A stretch of 21,707 bases of DNA from a virus. Position 1 is the first letter of the stretch; each line of letters starts with the position of its first letter. The notes beneath the pieces are model-generated. The model saw only the letters and a list, made by a program, of their open reading frames with translations. It ran no database searches and was not told where the DNA came from. The stretch covers positions 1-21,707 of the IMG/VR virus record IMGVR_UViG_3300023174_004933; one strand, 5' to 3'. Both the position numbers and the translations under genes were made by a program. Shown one piece after another: positions 20,794 through 21,707 of this stretch.

Positions 20794-21452
20794 AAAATTT
20801 TATTATAACATTACGAAACAATCAACTTTCTGAAACAATAGCAGACGAATGCATAGAACAAGCAAGAAAATTTAATTTATTTTTTGAAAAATTTGATGCT
20901 GTTAATGGCTTTCATGCAGATGATTCTAAAAAAAGATTAAATGTTGCACCTTCTAGAAAAATGCGTCCAGGAGCACTCGGTTGCGCACTAAGTCATATAA
21001 CTTTATGGAAAAGCTGTCTAGAAGATAATGAAGCTTATTTTATTCTAGAACATGACGGCTTTGTTATTGAGAATATTCCTTTGGATATCTTGGAAAAGTT
21101 TAATGATATTTTAAAACTAGACATATGTAATCCTTACAGTGAATGCTATGAGCAAGAGTTAGATAACTCTCAAACAAGGTCTCTAGAAATTTTAAATATA
21201 CCGGAAGATAGTAATATGATCAGCAATGCCGGACAATATTCCAGAGGCACTTACGGATATATTATCAAGCCACATGCAGCAAAAAAACTATTAGACTGGA
21301 TAGACATACACGGCTTTTTAAGATCAGATCATCAATTAGGTAATGGCATCTGTGAAATAGCTATCACAAACAAAAGTTTGATAAGATTACACCCCTATTA
21401 CCTCGGTAAAGTTAAATCTTTATCTTTGACTACATTCCTCACAAATGAATAA
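20790..21452 (+). CDS. GT25-family glycosyltransferase (LPS galactosyltransferase-like)
   Basis: Predicted 220 residues. RPGALGCALSHITLWKSCLE (59-78) and Ala-Tyr-Phe-Ile-Leu-Glu-His-Asp-Gly (82-90) are the two best-known motifs of the GT25 family, whose members add galactose or related sugars to lipooligosaccharide. The usual Glu-Asp-Asp is Glu-His-Asp here. Gly-Thr-Tyr-Gly-Tyr-Ile-Ile-Lys-Pro-His-Ala-Ala (near 152-163) is the third motif. It should be cytosolic. The stop overlaps the start of the next gene by 8 bases. Confidence 0.87.
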   Translation: MKNFIITLRNNQLSETIADECIEQARKFNLFFEKFDAVNGFHADDSKKRLNVAPSRKMRPGALGCALSHITLWKSCLEDNEAYFILEHDGFVIENIPLDILEKFNDILKLDICNPYSECYEQELDNSQTRSLEILNIPEDSNMISNAGQYSRGTYGYIIKPHAAKKLLDWIDIHGFLRSDHQLGNGICEIAITNKSLIRLHPYYLGKVKSLSLTTFLTNE

Positions 21453-21707
21453 AACAATCTATATATTTTGGACTGAAGCCAACGAGCTCACTCCTCGTAG
21501 AAAAAACAATCTACAGATTATAAAAGATCAGTGTGGAGTAGAGTTGAAATTTTTAGATCACAATACCATACCAAACTACGAATTGCCAGAACACAAATTT
21601 CACGAAGCATATCAATACCTATCAGCCACTGCCAAATCAGATTATCTTAGAAGTTATTTTATGAACTTTTATGGTGGCGGCTACTGCGACATAAAAAGAG
21701 CCGAATG
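21445..21707 (+). CDS. Sugar transferase, GT32/capsular polysaccharide synthesis type (3' partial)
   Basis: The gene begins at ATG 21445 and runs out of the window after about 87 residues. Ile-Tyr-Ile-Phe-Trp-Thr (5-10) is the first strand, and Tyr-Gln-Tyr-Leu-Ser-Ala-Thr-Ala-Lys-Ser-Asp-Tyr-Leu-Arg followed by Phe-Tyr-Gly-Gly-Gly-Tyr-Cys-Asp-Ile-Lys is the signature of DxD sugar transferases of capsule synthesis; here the site reads Asp-Ile-Lys, not Asp-x-Asp, in common with some phage proteins. The rest of the enzyme lies outside the window, so activity and start are provisional. It overlaps the GT25 gene by 8 bases. Confidence 0.75.
   Translation, partial: MNKTIYIFWTEANELTPRRKNNLQIIKDQCGVELKFLDHNTIPNYELPEHKFHEAYQYLSATAKSDYLRSYFMNFYGGGYCDIKRAE

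Noticed and set aside
1-21707. CRISPR array, tRNA genes, insertion sequence or integrase
   Set aside because: No regularly spaced direct repeats, no cloverleaf-like sequence, and no transposase or integrase motif were seen on either strand.

Overview
The window is a piece of a T4-like (tailed, myovirus-type) bacteriophage genome, probably from an uncultivated aquatic phage. The evidence is a recombination and replication core in phage order: gp32-type single-stranded DNA-binding protein, UvsX recombinase, a small acidic protein, UvsY mediator and, further right, UvsW helicase. All are closest in character to the cyanophage/pelagiphage branch, judged from memory of those families. Genes are packed with ATGA-type overlaps, A+T content is high, and there are no rRNA, tRNA, transposase or CRISPR features. 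The host cannot be named from this sequence.

Layout. 1-789: tail of an unknown phage gene and a terminator, a small secreted Lys/Ala/Pro-rich peptide, then an acidic coding segment in the +1 frame with no normal start, closed by a second terminator. 790-3700: a near-consensus sigma70 promoter, gp32, a hairpin, uvsX, an acidic small gene, uvsY. 3733-10008: accessory block on the + strand (nucleotidyltransferase-cupin fusion, GT-A glycosyltransferase, four members of one GT-B-like family, two methyltransferases). 10010-12002: three-gene block on the - strand (fifth family member, GT-A glycosyltransferase, small unknown protein), meeting the previous block end to end with one base between stops. 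12003-12052: divergent promoter region with an exact T4 late promoter box. 12053-12877: sixth family member. 12874-16037: near-consensus sigma70 promoter, unknown 394-residue protein, UvsW, conserved phage protein. 16064-end: second accessory block (cupin, FkbM methyltransferase, GT-A glycosyltransferase, NAD-dependent epimerase/dehydratase, compact UDP-glucose dehydrogenase, two more methyltransferases, GT25 glycosyltransferase, start of a further sugar transferase).

Together the accessory genes look like a phage-encoded glycan assembly programme: nucleotide-sugar supply (nucleotidyltransferase-cupin, UDP-glucose dehydrogenase, epimerase/decarboxylase), at least four GT-A type transferases plus six GT-B-like paralogues, and five SAM-dependent methyltransferases for decoration. 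The target (virion surface, host LPS/capsule, or phage DNA) cannot be read from the sequence. The most notable points are the six-member paralogous GT-B-like family of which only two members keep a His-Pro motif, the placement of this cargo between uvsY and uvsW (neighbours in T4), a probable leaderless promoter for the UvsW operon, and a start-less +1-frame gene behind the secreted peptide.
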